Source of the DNA: Flammeovirga kamogawensis | GTDB lineage: Bacteria; Bacteroidota; Bacteroidia; Cytophagales; Flammeovirgaceae | Length of the DNA stretch: 64,000 bases | Reading direction: 5' to 3' | Assembly: GCF_018736065.1 (NCBI RefSeq) | Contig: NZ_CP076128.1 | Coordinates: 2,757,501-2,821,500 of the forward strand | Shown: in pieces, positions 37,795-46,519 of the stretch | How positions within the stretch are numbered: position 1 is the first letter of the stretch | Layout of the letters: every line of letters begins with the position of its first letter | The notes under the pieces: generated by a model | What the model was told of the DNA's origin: nothing | What the model saw: the letters and a program-made list of their open reading frames with translations, nothing else | Database searches by the model: none | Translations under genes and position numbers: made by a program

Positions 37795-40356
37795 GTGTTG
37801 GCCCTACATAAATCCTCTATATTCATAATACTATTGTGCCTAGTATTTACGACTACAACTAAAGCACAACTCCACAGAATGAACCTTCATGCTTGGGCAA
37901 CTAGTGATGCTCCAAAAATTGATGGCGTTTTAGATGACGGTGTTTGGATGGACCCAATCAATGTAACCAATTTAACCGCTAGCGTAAGTGATAGATTACT
38001 AAATGGAGATGATCCAAGTAAATACATATACGAAGGCTTTTTTACTCAAAATTGGCCAAATAACAACGAGAAATCTAACCAAAAAACAAAAGTTCAAGTA
38101 GCATACGATGATTACGCAATTTATGTAAGTGCTCAACTTTATGATACCGCCCCAGATTCTATCCGTACCAATATGGGAGCTAGAGATTCTGGAGGAAATG
38201 GTGCAGATGTTTTTGTGGTATCTTTTGATACATATAATAAGCAACAAGACTGTTTTGAATTTGTAGTTAGTGCTTCTGGTGTGCAAAGTGATAGAATGAG
38301 AGGTACATCTGGTTGGGATGGTAACTGGAATGAAGTATGGAGTAGTGCTGTTAAAGTGAATGAAGAAGGTTGGGCGGTAGAAATGGCCATTCCTTACCGT
38401 GCTTTACGTATGCCTGATGCTAAAGAACAAGTTTGGGGCATAAACTTCGGACGTGTAATTCAGAGAAAAGGAGAAACCTCTTATTGGAATAATATTGATG
38501 CAAATAAATCTGGCTATGTTAACCAATTCGGCTCTTTAAGAGGATTATATGATATCAAACCTCCATTACGTTTATCTTTATCTCCTTACATAAGTAATGT
38601 AGCTGTTGGTAAACAAGGATCAAATAAAATTGCAAATACATTTTCTGGTGGTGCTGATCTTAAACTAGGTTTAGGACAAAGTTTTACTCTAGATGTTAGT
38701 TTAGTTCCCGATTTTTCTCAAGTGCAAGCAGATAATGAGGTTTTAAATCTCTCTGCTTACGAGGTACAGTATGGAGAATTTAGAGATTTCTTTACACAAG
38801 GAACTACCATTTTTAATAAATGGGGTCAATTCTATTCACGTCGTATCGGACAAAACCATATTGCTCCAAGTGATGATTTATTAGAAACGAATGAAGAATA
38901 TAAGTTTAAACCTACTGACGCCCCTCTTATTAATTCTGTGAAACTAACTGGTAGAACAGAAAAAGGATTAGGTATTGGTATTTTAAACTCAATTACTAAC
39001 GAATCTTTTGGTATTATAGAGGATACGCTTACAGGAGAAAGACGTGAAGTAAAAGCCGACCCTCTAACAAATTTCAATATTATCTCTATTGAACAAAACT
39101 TGGCCAACAATTCTAAAGTAGGTTTTATGAACAGCAATGTTTATAGAGGTGAAGGATATAAAAATTCGAATGTAACTTCTGGTGATTTTAGTTTATTTGA
39201 TCGTACAAATACTTATAGAATACGTGGTTTTGGAGGAGTAAGTCAGGAGTTTAAACCATTGCTTGATAATACTGCTGAAGACGAAGAATTAAAAATTATT
39301 GGGTATCGCTATGACATTGGAGGTGGAAAAGTAAGTGGAAAATGGAGGTATTGGGCATCTACTAATGTTGAATCTGATAAATACAATCCTAACGACATGG
39401 GTTTTAACGGTTCTAATAATGCAATAAATATCAGAACAAATGCTTCTTACAACATCTATCAAGCAAAAGGAATATATCAAAGATACTGGGCAAGAGTAGG
39501 TTATGACGAGAACTGGCTTTATAACCCAAGATCATTTATGTCTAGAAGAGTTTGGGCCGATGGTGATATGCTTTTCAAGAATTTCTGGAGTGTTTACATG
39601 AACATAGCTACAACACCTCAAGTAAGTTATGATTATTTCGGACCAAGAGAAGAAGGCTATAGATTTAAGCAATTACCATCACAAGATGGTGGTATTACTA
39701 TTAATTCTGATGGCAGAAAAAAATATTCTATGAGTTTTAGAACAAGTTTTTGGCAACGTCCAGAATTTGATCAATTTGATGACTTCTATAGGTATGGGCA
39801 AACATACCGTATGACAGATAAATTTGAGCTAAACCATACGATCTCATGGAATAACCAAAGAAATGAGAAAGGTTACGTAACTACAGTAAAAGATGACAAT
39901 GACGTTGTTGAAGATGTAATTTACGGTAATAGAGATGTGACTACACTAGAAAATAACTTTTGGACACAATATACTTTCACTAATAAAATGTTTTTAAAAC
40001 TACGTTTAAGACATTATTGGAGACAAGTAAATTATCAAAATTTTTATGACCTTACTAAAGACGGAGAATTATTAACTTCTGACTATTCAGATATTAATGA
40101 TGATGGAGAAAAAGAACATGACACCAACTACAATACTTTTAATATGGAAGTATCATACAGTTGGGAATTTTTACCTGGTAGTTTTTTCACCGCTATGTGG
40201 AGAAATCAATTAGGTTCTTCTTCTCATAATTCGCATTATGCATTCAACAATAATATGAAAGAACTTTGGAGTGAAGCTCAAGTAAATACTTTATCACTAA
40301 GAGTAATGTACTTCCTAGATTATCAACAAGTAAAAAAAGGATTCTCAAGAATGTAA
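37795..40356 (+). CDS. DUF5916 outer-membrane protein with CBM9-like N-terminal domain
   Basis: 853 residues from a GTG start (a TTG lies at the next codon; no ATG is near). Signal peptide to about 25 (TTKAQ). Residues 35-250 form a CBM9-like domain: PKIDGVLDDGVWMD, YAIYVSAQLYD, GADVFVVSFDTY, GWAVEMAIPYRALRMP. About 255-853 is a long beta-barrel region (DUF5916), including VSLVPDFSQVQADNEVLNLS, a well conserved family block. Such proteins are common in Bacteroidota; function unknown. Single gene with its own terminator. Confidence 0.85.
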   Translation: MLALHKSSIFIILLCLVFTTTTKAQLHRMNLHAWATSDAPKIDGVLDDGVWMDPINVTNLTASVSDRLLNGDDPSKYIYEGFFTQNWPNNNEKSNQKTKVQVAYDDYAIYVSAQLYDTAPDSIRTNMGARDSGGNGADVFVVSFDTYNKQQDCFEFVVSASGVQSDRMRGTSGWDGNWNEVWSSAVKVNEEGWAVEMAIPYRALRMPDAKEQVWGINFGRVIQRKGETSYWNNIDANKSGYVNQFGSLRGLYDIKPPLRLSLSPYISNVAVGKQGSNKIANTFSGGADLKLGLGQSFTLDVSLVPDFSQVQADNEVLNLSAYEVQYGEFRDFFTQGTTIFNKWGQFYSRRIGQNHIAPSDDLLETNEEYKFKPTDAPLINSVKLTGRTEKGLGIGILNSITNESFGIIEDTLTGERREVKADPLTNFNIISIEQNLANNSKVGFMNSNVYRGEGYKNSNVTSGDFSLFDRTNTYRIRGFGGVSQEFKPLLDNTAEDEELKIIGYRYDIGGGKVSGKWRYWASTNVESDKYNPNDMGFNGSNNAINIRTNASYNIYQAKGIYQRYWARVGYDENWLYNPRSFMSRRVWADGDMLFKNFWSVYMNIATTPQVSYDYFGPREEGYRFKQLPSQDGGITINSDGRKKYSMSFRTSFWQRPEFDQFDDFYRYGQTYRMTDKFELNHTISWNNQRNEKGYVTTVKDDNDVVEDVIYGNRDVTTLENNFWTQYTFTNKMFLKLRLRHYWRQVNYQNFYDLTKDGELLTSDYSDINDDGEKEHDTNYNTFNMEVSYSWEFLPGSFFTAMWRNQLGSSSHNSHYAFNNNMKELWSEAQVNTLSLRVMYFLDYQQVKKGFSRM

Positions 40357-40390
40357 GTCTAAAAAATTAAAAGGTTTATAAAGAAATTGA

Positions 40391-40422
40391 AGAAGGTAAA
40401 ACTAAAATTACCTTCTTTTTTT
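40391..40422 (+). terminator. Terminator of the DUF5916 gene
   Basis: 9-bp stem AGAAGGTAA (40391-40399) with TTACCTTCT (40408-40416) and eight T residues. Confidence 0.88.
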
Positions 40423-40525
40423 TGCCCAAACTGATCAATTAAGTCTTTTTTTAATCAATTTATCAATTTTTTACCCTCTAAACGAACGTATGTTACTTTT
40501 CAAATTCAAAATAATCTATAAATTA

Positions 40526-40611
40526 GGCTTCGCAAAAATGCTTATTGAGAATAGTGCGAAATCTTAATTTTAAATCACATAACTGAAGAAGCCATTTTTT
40601 TAATTGGCTTC
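40526..40611 (+). promoter_or_regulatory. Alternative hairpins in the ravA leader
   Basis: Two hairpins, TTCGCA/TGCGAA (40529-40534, 40555-40560) and GAAGCCA/TGGCTTC (40588-40594, 40605-40611), lie directly upstream of ravA. The GAAGCC arm can also pair with GGCTTC at 40526-40531, which would disrupt both hairpins. Confidence 0.35.
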
Positions 40612-40629
40612 GTTTTATATAACGAACAA

Positions 40630-42180
40630 ATGACTGAAATCTCTAGCATTGCCTCTGAGGTAAGAAAACGTTCAAAGAAACTACTTAAATTATTAGGGGA
40701 AGATCTTCATGAAAAAGAAGATGTTCTATCATTAGCATTACTAAGTGCAATAGCTGGGGAAAGTATTTTCATGCTAGGCCCTCCAGGTGTGGGTAAAAGT
40801 ATGATTGCCCGTCGACTAAAATACGCTTTTAAAGGTGGCGACTCTTTTGAATATTTAATGAACAGATTTAGTACTCCTGATGAAATATTTGGGCCTATAT
40901 CTATATCAAAATTAAGTAAAGAAGATAAATACGAACGTCTTACAGACAACTACCTTCCTGGATCATCAGTTGTATTTCTTGATGAAATTTGGAAAGCTGG
41001 TCCATCAATTCAGAACGCATTACTTACCGTTCTAAATGAAAAAGTATTTAGAAATGGAGAGCAAGAAATTGAGGTTAAAGTACACGCATTATTATCTGCA
41101 TCAAACGAGCTCCCTGCTAAAGGTGAAGGATTAGAAGCAATTTGGGATAGATTTTTAGTTAGAGTTTTTGTTGATAGAATTATTGATGAGCAAAAATTCT
41201 TTGACATGATCACTTCTTCTAAACTTACTAACCCTGTAGTAAGCGAAGATGTAAAATTTGATGAAGAAGAAGTAGACGATTGGAGTACTGTTATTGATCA
41301 AGTAAAAATACCTCAAGAAGTATTGAGTGTTATTTCTATTGTCAGAAAATATATTGAACGCTATAATCAATCTACCGGAACGGAAGTAGAAAAAAACATC
41401 TATGTATCTGATCGTCGTTGGCATAAAATTGTCCGATTATTAAGAACTTCTGCTTTTATGAACGGACGTTCAAAAGTTGATTTATCAGACTGCTTCCTAA
41501 TATCTAACTGTATTTGGAATTCTCCAGATCAAATTGATATGGTAAGGCAATGGGTTACAAGATCTGTTCAGAAATACGGTTGGAGTGCAAAATACAGTAT
41601 GGATACTGTTAAAGCTCAACTAGACAATTACGCACAAATTGTTGAAGAAAAAACAAAAGTAGAAAAAGAATTATTGGTTGAAGCTCCTCATTTAATTGAT
41701 GGAGAATACTATCAAATTGATGGCTTTTCTAGCCTTAATAACCGTATCCTTGCAGACGATTTTGAAATGCTTGGTCGAGGTGCATCAGATGTTATGCTCT
41801 ATACATCTACAGGAAGAACAGAACCTTTTACAGTTGGTAGAATTTCTGATACTGAAATTGAAGTACGCCTAGATTTTGAGTACCATAAGTACAAATTAAA
41901 ATCTACAAAAGAACATAAAGTAGGAAAAGTCTCTGTCCAAGTTACTGATGATATAAAATCTAATTTAAATAGAGAAGCAGATCAATTATTAAATTATTTG
42001 GATAAAATTTCTCATGAAATTGAAGAGATGAGACATAGTAGAGAAGAAGGTGTTGGTAAGAATATATTCTTATCAGAAAACTGGAGATCTTTAATTGATG
42101 AAAGTTTAAATGACCTCTGGAAACAAGTACTGAATTATAAACTTCAGACAGAAAAATTAAAACGTAGTTATGGCGGATAA
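40630..42180 (+). CDS. ravA: MoxR-family AAA+ ATPase RavA
   Basis: 516 residues. Walker A LGPPGVGKSM (49-58), the block YLMNRFSTPDEIFGPIS (75-91) characteristic of RavA, Walker B VVFLDEIWKA (114-123), and sensor-1 LLSASNELP. The C-terminal 200 residues contain the segment expected for the LARA/triple-helical RavA domains. RavA forms hexamers and works with the VWA protein ViaA; in E. coli the pair modulates respiratory complexes and aminoglycoside sensitivity. The next gene, viaA, overlaps by 11 bp. Confidence 0.92.
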   Translation: MTEISSIASEVRKRSKKLLKLLGEDLHEKEDVLSLALLSAIAGESIFMLGPPGVGKSMIARRLKYAFKGGDSFEYLMNRFSTPDEIFGPISISKLSKEDKYERLTDNYLPGSSVVFLDEIWKAGPSIQNALLTVLNEKVFRNGEQEIEVKVHALLSASNELPAKGEGLEAIWDRFLVRVFVDRIIDEQKFFDMITSSKLTNPVVSEDVKFDEEEVDDWSTVIDQVKIPQEVLSVISIVRKYIERYNQSTGTEVEKNIYVSDRRWHKIVRLLRTSAFMNGRSKVDLSDCFLISNCIWNSPDQIDMVRQWVTRSVQKYGWSAKYSMDTVKAQLDNYAQIVEEKTKVEKELLVEAPHLIDGEYYQIDGFSSLNNRILADDFEMLGRGASDVMLYTSTGRTEPFTVGRISDTEIEVRLDFEYHKYKLKSTKEHKVGKVSVQVTDDIKSNLNREADQLLNYLDKISHEIEEMRHSREEGVGKNIFLSENWRSLIDESLNDLWKQVLNYKLQTEKLKRSYGG

Positions 42181-43657
42181 GACATCTTTTGATGAGATTG
42201 AGAAATTTCAGATGTTTTCTTCTTTAGGTGATTCTGAAGATCGAAATATTTTAGGTTCATACCTTACTGAAGTGGCAAAAGGGCATACTTTAAAATTTAA
42301 AAACTCTGATTTTTCCGATACCGCTCTCGGCTACAAACACATCATTGATGATATCTTAGAAACTCCAGGATTACAAGATTCTATACAAAGACATGCTTCT
42401 TTAAGGGAGCATGTTGTAAAAGAGTTAGTCACTCATATTGTCGAAATATCAGAAACTACCTCTTCTCCTCCACCCGCTCAACGCCAAAAGAAAAAATTTA
42501 CTTTACCTTTTGGAATGCGACCTGGTAACTCAAGCGGAGATAAAGGTAAATCATCTAAAAGTACCTTTTCTAAAATAATGGAAAGTGTTAGGAAGATGTT
42601 GGGAGGTAAAATGCAAAAACGTCAAGATGATTTGCGTAAAAAACTCAGTGATAATGCTTCTAAATTCGATAAATCGCAACAATTGATTAGTCAATTGATG
42701 GATCACCTCGGTTTAGGTTTTGAAAAAGCAAAAGGTAAATGGCAAAGTACGGGATTTGAAGTATTATCTAGGTATGACCGCTTACTTGAAGACGAAGAAA
42801 TGCTAAAAGAACTTGTAGACCTCCTTGGTAGATATGCAAGTGCTGAATTAGAAGAAGAAAGAGAACAATTAGAAGAAATATCTATTCAACCCTTTAGAAG
42901 AAACTTTACACACGGTAAAGAATCACTAATTGGTGTTCATGAAAGTGATGACCTCTCTCAAATTCTACCTGCTGAGGCAGCCCTTTTAGGAAACGAAAAA
43001 ACAGAACTTATTTTCTATAAAAAATTTGTAGAACATAAGCTTCAAACTTTTGAGTTAAAAGCAGAAGATACTCCCCCCAAAATTGATCAAGGTACTCAAA
43101 CACAAAAAACAAGTACTAAAGAAGATGTAATGGGGCCAGTTATCTTGTGTGTAGATACAAGTGCATCCATGTTAGGTAAACCAGAGCAAATTTCTAAAAC
43201 GCTATGCTTTGCTATAATGAAAATGGCTCTAGAAAATAAAAGAGCCTGTGTTCTCTTTTCTTTTGGTGCTTCTGAACAAGAGATTAGAAAAATTGACTTG
43301 AGTAACTTACAAGATGGTTTGGAACCTCTTATTCAATTTTTATCAATGTCTTTCAGTGCCGGAACAAATGCAGGTCCTGCTTTACACAAAGCCATTGATG
43401 AAATGCAAACAGAAGCATATAGTAAATCTGATCTGATTTTAATTACTGACGGTAAGATTCCTGAGTTTGAAACAAGTGTATTACATAAACTCCGAAAAGC
43501 TCAATCTAAGGATAGTCGTTTCTTTGCGGTTACTTTTGGAGCCGAAAATGCTCCAGAACTTAAACCCTTTGATATAGTTTGGAAATACCGAGCCAGTAGG
43601 AAAGATAGTTTGCTTGAGTTTGCAAAAAAAATCAAGAAATTAAAGCGAAAAAAATAA
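42170..43657 (+). CDS. viaA: VWA-domain protein ViaA
   Basis: 495 residues. The helical N-terminal region (1-300, with Lys/Arg-rich 105-165) is typical of ViaA. The VWA domain (about 322-495) has a complete MIDAS: DTSAS (329-333), Thr in SFSAGTNAGPA (about 402) and Asp in ITDGK (about 425). ViaA binds RavA and stimulates its ATPase. An 11-bp overlap with ravA shows translational coupling. A strong terminator closes the two-gene operon. Confidence 0.92.
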   Translation: MADKTSFDEIEKFQMFSSLGDSEDRNILGSYLTEVAKGHTLKFKNSDFSDTALGYKHIIDDILETPGLQDSIQRHASLREHVVKELVTHIVEISETTSSPPPAQRQKKKFTLPFGMRPGNSSGDKGKSSKSTFSKIMESVRKMLGGKMQKRQDDLRKKLSDNASKFDKSQQLISQLMDHLGLGFEKAKGKWQSTGFEVLSRYDRLLEDEEMLKELVDLLGRYASAELEEEREQLEEISIQPFRRNFTHGKESLIGVHESDDLSQILPAEAALLGNEKTELIFYKKFVEHKLQTFELKAEDTPPKIDQGTQTQKTSTKEDVMGPVILCVDTSASMLGKPEQISKTLCFAIMKMALENKRACVLFSFGASEQEIRKIDLSNLQDGLEPLIQFLSMSFSAGTNAGPALHKAIDEMQTEAYSKSDLILITDGKIPEFETSVLHKLRKAQSKDSRFFAVTFGAENAPELKPFDIVWKYRASRKDSLLEFAKKIKKLKRKK

Positions 43658-43663
43658 TAAACT

Positions 43664-43717
43664 AAAGATCAAGTAATTAATGAGAAAGTATTCATTTAAT
43701 TACTTGATCTTTTTATT
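43664..43717 (+). terminator. ravA-viaA terminator
   Basis: Perfect 17-bp stem (43664-43680 with 43696-43712), 15-nt loop, then TTTTATTTTT. Confidence 0.93.
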
Positions 43718-43813
43718 TTTAGTCAATTTGACCCTAATTTTAGTACTAGTAAATTTACCCCTTTACTCTTTTAATTACCCTATTTTAAAATACTTTACTT
43801 ACAACTTACACTT

Positions 43814-44386
43814 ATGATTTTTTACAGATTGTCTTTACTCTCAATTCTGTGTGTATGTATTACTGTATCTTCAACTAATTCATGGGCGATATCAATAAAT
43901 AACAAAACTCCAGAAGAAAAGACGGAGAAAAGAGTGATGTCGCAAAAAGATTACTTATCACAATATGGTTACTTTGCTGTAATCTCGATGCACAAATACA
44001 ACATTCCTGCAAGTATAATAATTGCCCAAGGAATGCTAGAATCAGCTTATGGAAATAGTTCTTTTTCTAAAATATCCAATAATCATTTTGGAATTAAATG
44101 TGGAGAACAATGGAAAGGAAATTCTATTACACATCAAGACGATTCGCCTGAAGAATGCTTTCGTTCTTATTCATCGGTTTATGCCTCTTTTGAGGATCAT
44201 GGTAAATTTTTAAAATCTAGGATATGGTATAATAGTCTATTTATGCTAGACCCTACAGATTATAAAAGTTGGGCACGTGGGTTACAACAAGCAGGATATG
44301 CTACAGACCCAAGGTATGCAGAAAAATTAATTGATATTATTGAAAGATATAATCTAAGTCAACTCGACGAGATGCCACTAATATAA
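43814..44386 (+). CDS. Exported glucosaminidase (GH73-type peptidoglycan hydrolase)
   Basis: 190 residues. Signal peptide to about 24 (NSWA). Catalytic domain 45-185: YNIPASIIIAQGMLESAYGNS with the catalytic Glu, ISNNHFGIKCGEQWKG and the substrate-groove ECFRSYSSVYASFEDHGKFL and QQAGYATDPRYAEKLI. It cleaves the GlcNAc-MurNAc bond in peptidoglycan. No cell-wall binding repeat is attached. Tail-to-tail with rnpA with only 3 bp between the stops. Confidence 0.93.
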   Translation: MIFYRLSLLSILCVCITVSSTNSWAISINNKTPEEKTEKRVMSQKDYLSQYGYFAVISMHKYNIPASIIIAQGMLESAYGNSSFSKISNNHFGIKCGEQWKGNSITHQDDSPEECFRSYSSVYASFEDHGKFLKSRIWYNSLFMLDPTDYKSWARGLQQAGYATDPRYAEKLIDIIERYNLSQLDEMPLI

Positions 44387-44389
44387 TAT

Positions 44390-44845
44390 CTATTTTTTAT
44401 CAGGTACTTCTTGATGTGTTGGGGTAGTATTAACAACATCAAAAAGTTTATATAAAGAAGCCTTCATCTTTCTTTCTAAGAATGGGTAAGGCTCTTTTTT
44501 TCTTGAAACATACACAAAAGAGATGGCTTCTATCACTTGTTGTTGTGAAGAATCTTCTTTAGGCTGTAAGATGGTTTTATTTAAACGATAAGCCTCTTTA
44601 ATCTGCCTTTTTATCCTATTACGATCTGTGGCATTTTTAAAGCTTCGTTTAGAAACTGAAATTAAAACTTTAGGAGGGATATGGATTTTAGATACATCTG
44701 TTGATAATGTATAATACACCTTATACGGAAAAGAAAAAACAGATTGTCCTGATTTGAACATCTGCTCTATTGTACTTTTACTCTTTAGATGCTCGCACTT
44801 TGGGAAAGTGGGACGATCATACGTAGGTAAAGGTGAGTGCTCCAT
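44390..44845 (-). CDS. rnpA: Ribonuclease P protein component
   Basis: 151 residues from the ATG at 44845 (a GTG at 44869 is also in frame). RnpA is the protein subunit that helps the P RNA bind precursor tRNA. The signature KNATDRNRIKRQIKEAYR (RNR motif) and PPKVLISVSKRSFK are clear, and the N-terminus shows LKSKSTIEQMFKSG. It follows rpmH at a distance of about 340 bp, filled by a small ORF and a GC-rich folded segment. That spacing is unusual, because the two genes are normally adjacent. Confidence 0.95.
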   Translation of the reverse strand: MEHSPLPTYDRPTFPKCEHLKSKSTIEQMFKSGQSVFSFPYKVYYTLSTDVSKIHIPPKVLISVSKRSFKNATDRNRIKRQIKEAYRLNKTILQPKEDSSQQQVIEAISFVYVSRKKEPYPFLERKMKASLYKLFDVVNTTPTHQEVPDKK

Positions 44846-44878
44846 AAGAATTGATATGTGATTAAACACATTATTTTG

Positions 44879-45054
44879 ATAGGTCTATAAACAAAAAAGT
44901 GAAGGTTCGTCGTACTTGCTGCCGCCGAACCTTCAGCTTTTGACCTATGCGCGGGCTTCCGCGAGGTGCAAATGCACCTCACAGAGACGCATGGATAAAA
45001 GCTGCTTACGTAAAGTAATTACGCGTTAGCGGCAGCTTTTTGTTTTTTTGCAAC
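44879..45054 (-). ncRNA. Candidate structured RNA between rpmH and rnpA
   Basis: Unusually GC-rich patch in an AT-rich chromosome with several nested hairpins: GAAGGTTCG/CGAACCTTC (44901-44909, 44926-44934), enclosed by ATAGGTC/GACCTAT (44879-44885, 44942-44948); CGCGG/CCGCG (44950-44963); GAGGTGC/GCACCTC (44963-44980); AAAAGCTGC/GCAGCTTTT (44997-45040). ATGCG (44947) can also pair with CGCAT (44992), which excludes the outer helix, so alternative folds exist. Minus-strand direction is favoured by the T-run after the first hairpin. It may be an attenuator before rnpA, a stable RNA or a palindromic element. It matches no RNA family I know. Confidence 0.5.
44891..44934 (-). terminator. Terminator-like hairpin upstream of rnpA
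   Basis: 9-bp stem GAAGGTTCG/CGAACCTTC followed on the minus strand by ACTTTTTTG. As it precedes the rnpA start by 50-60 bp it could end rpmH transcripts or act as an attenuator. Confidence 0.6.
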
Positions 45055-45141
45055 AAGGCGTTCAGCTTTTTGAACTTGACCTTTGTTGTAATTTAATTTC
45101 TCTTGTTTAGACAAGATCTTTTTTGCGACACGAGTTTTCAT
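45019..45141 (-). CDS. Small basic 40-residue ORF between rpmH and rnpA
   Basis: ATG at 45141, TAA at 45019-45021. The 40-residue product begins MKTRVAKKILSKQEKLNYNK and ends VAKKQKAAANA. It has 11 Lys and 2 Arg and no hydrophobic stretch, resembling a short ribosomal-protein tail. It lies 49 bp after rpmH on the same strand and its stop lies inside the fourth hairpin of the structured segment. I do not recognise a family. Composition, codon use and position support translation, but only conservation would prove it. Confidence 0.55.
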   Translation of the reverse strand: MKTRVAKKILSKQEKLNYNKGQVQKAERLVAKKQKAAANA

Positions 45142-45190
45142 CACATTAAATTTTTAGTGTTCTGAAACACACTCTACTTTAGAGTGCTAT

Positions 45191-45349
45191 CTACGCCTTA
45201 TGTTTTCTAGAATCAGAAACTGTAAGGCTTTTTCTTCCTTTTTTTCTTCTCGCTGCAAGAACGTTACGTCCGTTTGCTGAAAGCATTCTTTGACGGAAAC
45301 CATGCTTGTTTCTTCTCTTGCGGCTTGAAGGTTGAAATGTTCTTTTCAT
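45191..45349 (-). CDS. rpmH: 50S ribosomal protein L34
   Basis: 52 residues from the ATG at 45349; the longer open frame to 45412 is rejected because L34 begins MKRTFQPS and the promoter overlaps the extension. [36 protein letters not shown] is the classic L34 pattern. First gene of an rpmH-smORF-(rnpA) unit, transcribed from a well-formed Bacteroidota promoter with a short leader. Confidence 0.98.
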   Translation of the reverse strand: MKRTFQPSSRKRRNKHGFRQRMLSANGRNVLAARRKKGRKSLTVSDSRKHKA

Positions 45350-45381
45350 CGTACTATGTAAGATTAGAATTTTTCGGCTTG

Positions 45382-45413
45382 CAAAAGTAATCATACTTAA
45401 GCAAAATGGCAAA
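45382..45413 (-). promoter_or_regulatory. rpmH promoter
   Basis: Minus strand TTTG (45413-45410), 20 bp spacer, TACTTTTG (45389-45382): both Bacteroidota boxes are perfect. Start about 45375, leader about 26 nt. Confidence 0.85.
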
Positions 45414-45574
45414 CCGAATTCACTGCATTACTCACTTTTTTAGCTAAACAGCTTGATTTTCAGTAGCATTAACAAAAACAGCAACTATAAAAGTTCATTA
45501 ATAGGCTGATTATGTCAGTTTTACATAAAAATCAATTTAATGCTATTAACATCATTAAATAAATAAATTTATAA

Positions 45575-45628
45575 CCCCACTGTTCAAAACAGTAGAATTA
45601 AACATAAATCCGATTTTTCATCGAGGGG
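45575..45628 (-). ncRNA. Candidate structured leader or small RNA
   Basis: Outer CCCC/GGGG helix (45575-45578, 45625-45628) encloses two hairpins, ACTGTT/AACAGT (45579-45593) and CGAT/ATCG (45611-45623), giving a three-way junction. Its 5' end lies directly at the start predicted from the -7 box at 45629-45636. No terminator follows, so it may be a distal rpmH leader. Confidence 0.3.
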
Positions 45629-45636
45629 CAAAGATA
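45629..45636 (-). promoter_or_regulatory. Bacteroidota -7 box, target uncertain
   Basis: Minus-strand TATCTTTG followed by CCCC, a perfect box, about 280 bp upstream of rpmH; no clear -33 box. Confidence 0.45.
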
Positions 45637-45805
45637 CTACTTTATATATTCTTATCGTAATATGATTATAAAAAACATCCTTTTAATGTCTTTATATTCA
45701 CTTTTAATCACTATTCTTAACAGATTTCCAGTATCTATTATTAAAATGATTGATAAACTTACGTCTACAGCATTACAAGTAAACAACTGACTGTCCGATA
45801 ATTAA

Positions 45806-46438
45806 TCATTTATTTTTGAACAGCACTTTAATTCCCATCATTAAAAAGACAATACCAGAACATTTATTTAAATATGTATTAAACTTTTTATTACTTCTTA
45901 ATTTTCTTGAGAAAAGTGTTGAAAAATATGTAATTATAAGAAACCACACTACTCCTATAAATGCATAGACACTACCTAAAATAAGAAATGGCAATGCATT
46001 ACCTATTGCCTCTTCTTTTATAAATTGAGGAAAAAATGATAAAAAGAAAAGTGCCACTTTAGGGTTTAACACATTTGTAACTACTCCATTAAAAAAGTGC
46101 TCCTTATTAGACTTTTGCTCTTTACCTTTACCTAAATCAATATTTAATTCTTTCTTATTTACTAAGCTACTTATACCCAAGTAAAATAAGTAGGCTGCTC
46201 CGCAGTATTTTATTAATTGAAATGCAATTGCAGACTGAGTAATAATAATAGACAGTCCCATTGCAGCTAAAAAAGTATGAACCATCACTCCTACATTTAT
46301 TCCTAATGTAGAATACACGCCTATTGTTTTACCTTCACTAATGGCTTTATTTAAAACAAAAATAGTATCAATACCTGGTGTCATTACAAAAATTAAAGCT
46401 GTAACAACAAATACATCTAAGTGAATAATATCTTGCAT
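45806..46438 (-). CDS. LysE/RhtB-family amino-acid exporter
   Basis: 210 residues with six hydrophobic segments. Family features: FVMTPGIDTIFVLNKAISEGKTIGV in helix 1-2 and the NVLNPKVALFFLSFFPQF motif in the middle. Members export amino acids or homoserine lactones by proton antiport; substrate unknown. The upstream gene's terminator lies only 20 bp before its start, so it must have its own promoter there. Confidence 0.9.
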   Translation of the reverse strand: MQDIIHLDVFVVTALIFVMTPGIDTIFVLNKAISEGKTIGVYSTLGINVGVMVHTFLAAMGLSIIITQSAIAFQLIKYCGAAYLFYLGISSLVNKKELNIDLGKGKEQKSNKEHFFNGVVTNVLNPKVALFFLSFFPQFIKEEAIGNALPFLILGSVYAFIGVVWFLIITYFSTLFSRKLRSNKKFNTYLNKCSGIVFLMMGIKVLFKNK

Positions 46439-46454
46439 AATTAAAATTTTAAGT

Positions 46455-46500
46455 ATAAAAAAGTGGCCTCAACACCTTTTAATAGATGATGAGGCCACTT
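46455..46500 (-). terminator. Terminator of the deoxynucleoside kinase cluster
   Basis: 11-bp stem AAGTGGCCTCA (46461-46471) with TGAGGCCACTT (46490-46500), minus-strand T-run of six. Confidence 0.9.
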
Positions 46501-46519
46501 AAACTATATTTTTAGATAT

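Larger units (their letters stand above)
45350..45805. other. Interval upstream of rpmH
   Basis: 456 bp with no ORF of note. It holds the rpmH promoter (45382-45413), a second minus-strand -7 box at 45629-45636 and a potential three-stem structure at 45575-45628 just downstream of that box. Confidence 0.7.

Noticed and set aside
44785-44982. 65-residue minus-strand ORF overlapping the rnpA start and the GC-rich hairpins
   Set aside because: Its N-terminal half is encoded by hairpin arms and its C-terminal half overlaps rnpA in another frame; no protein-like pattern.
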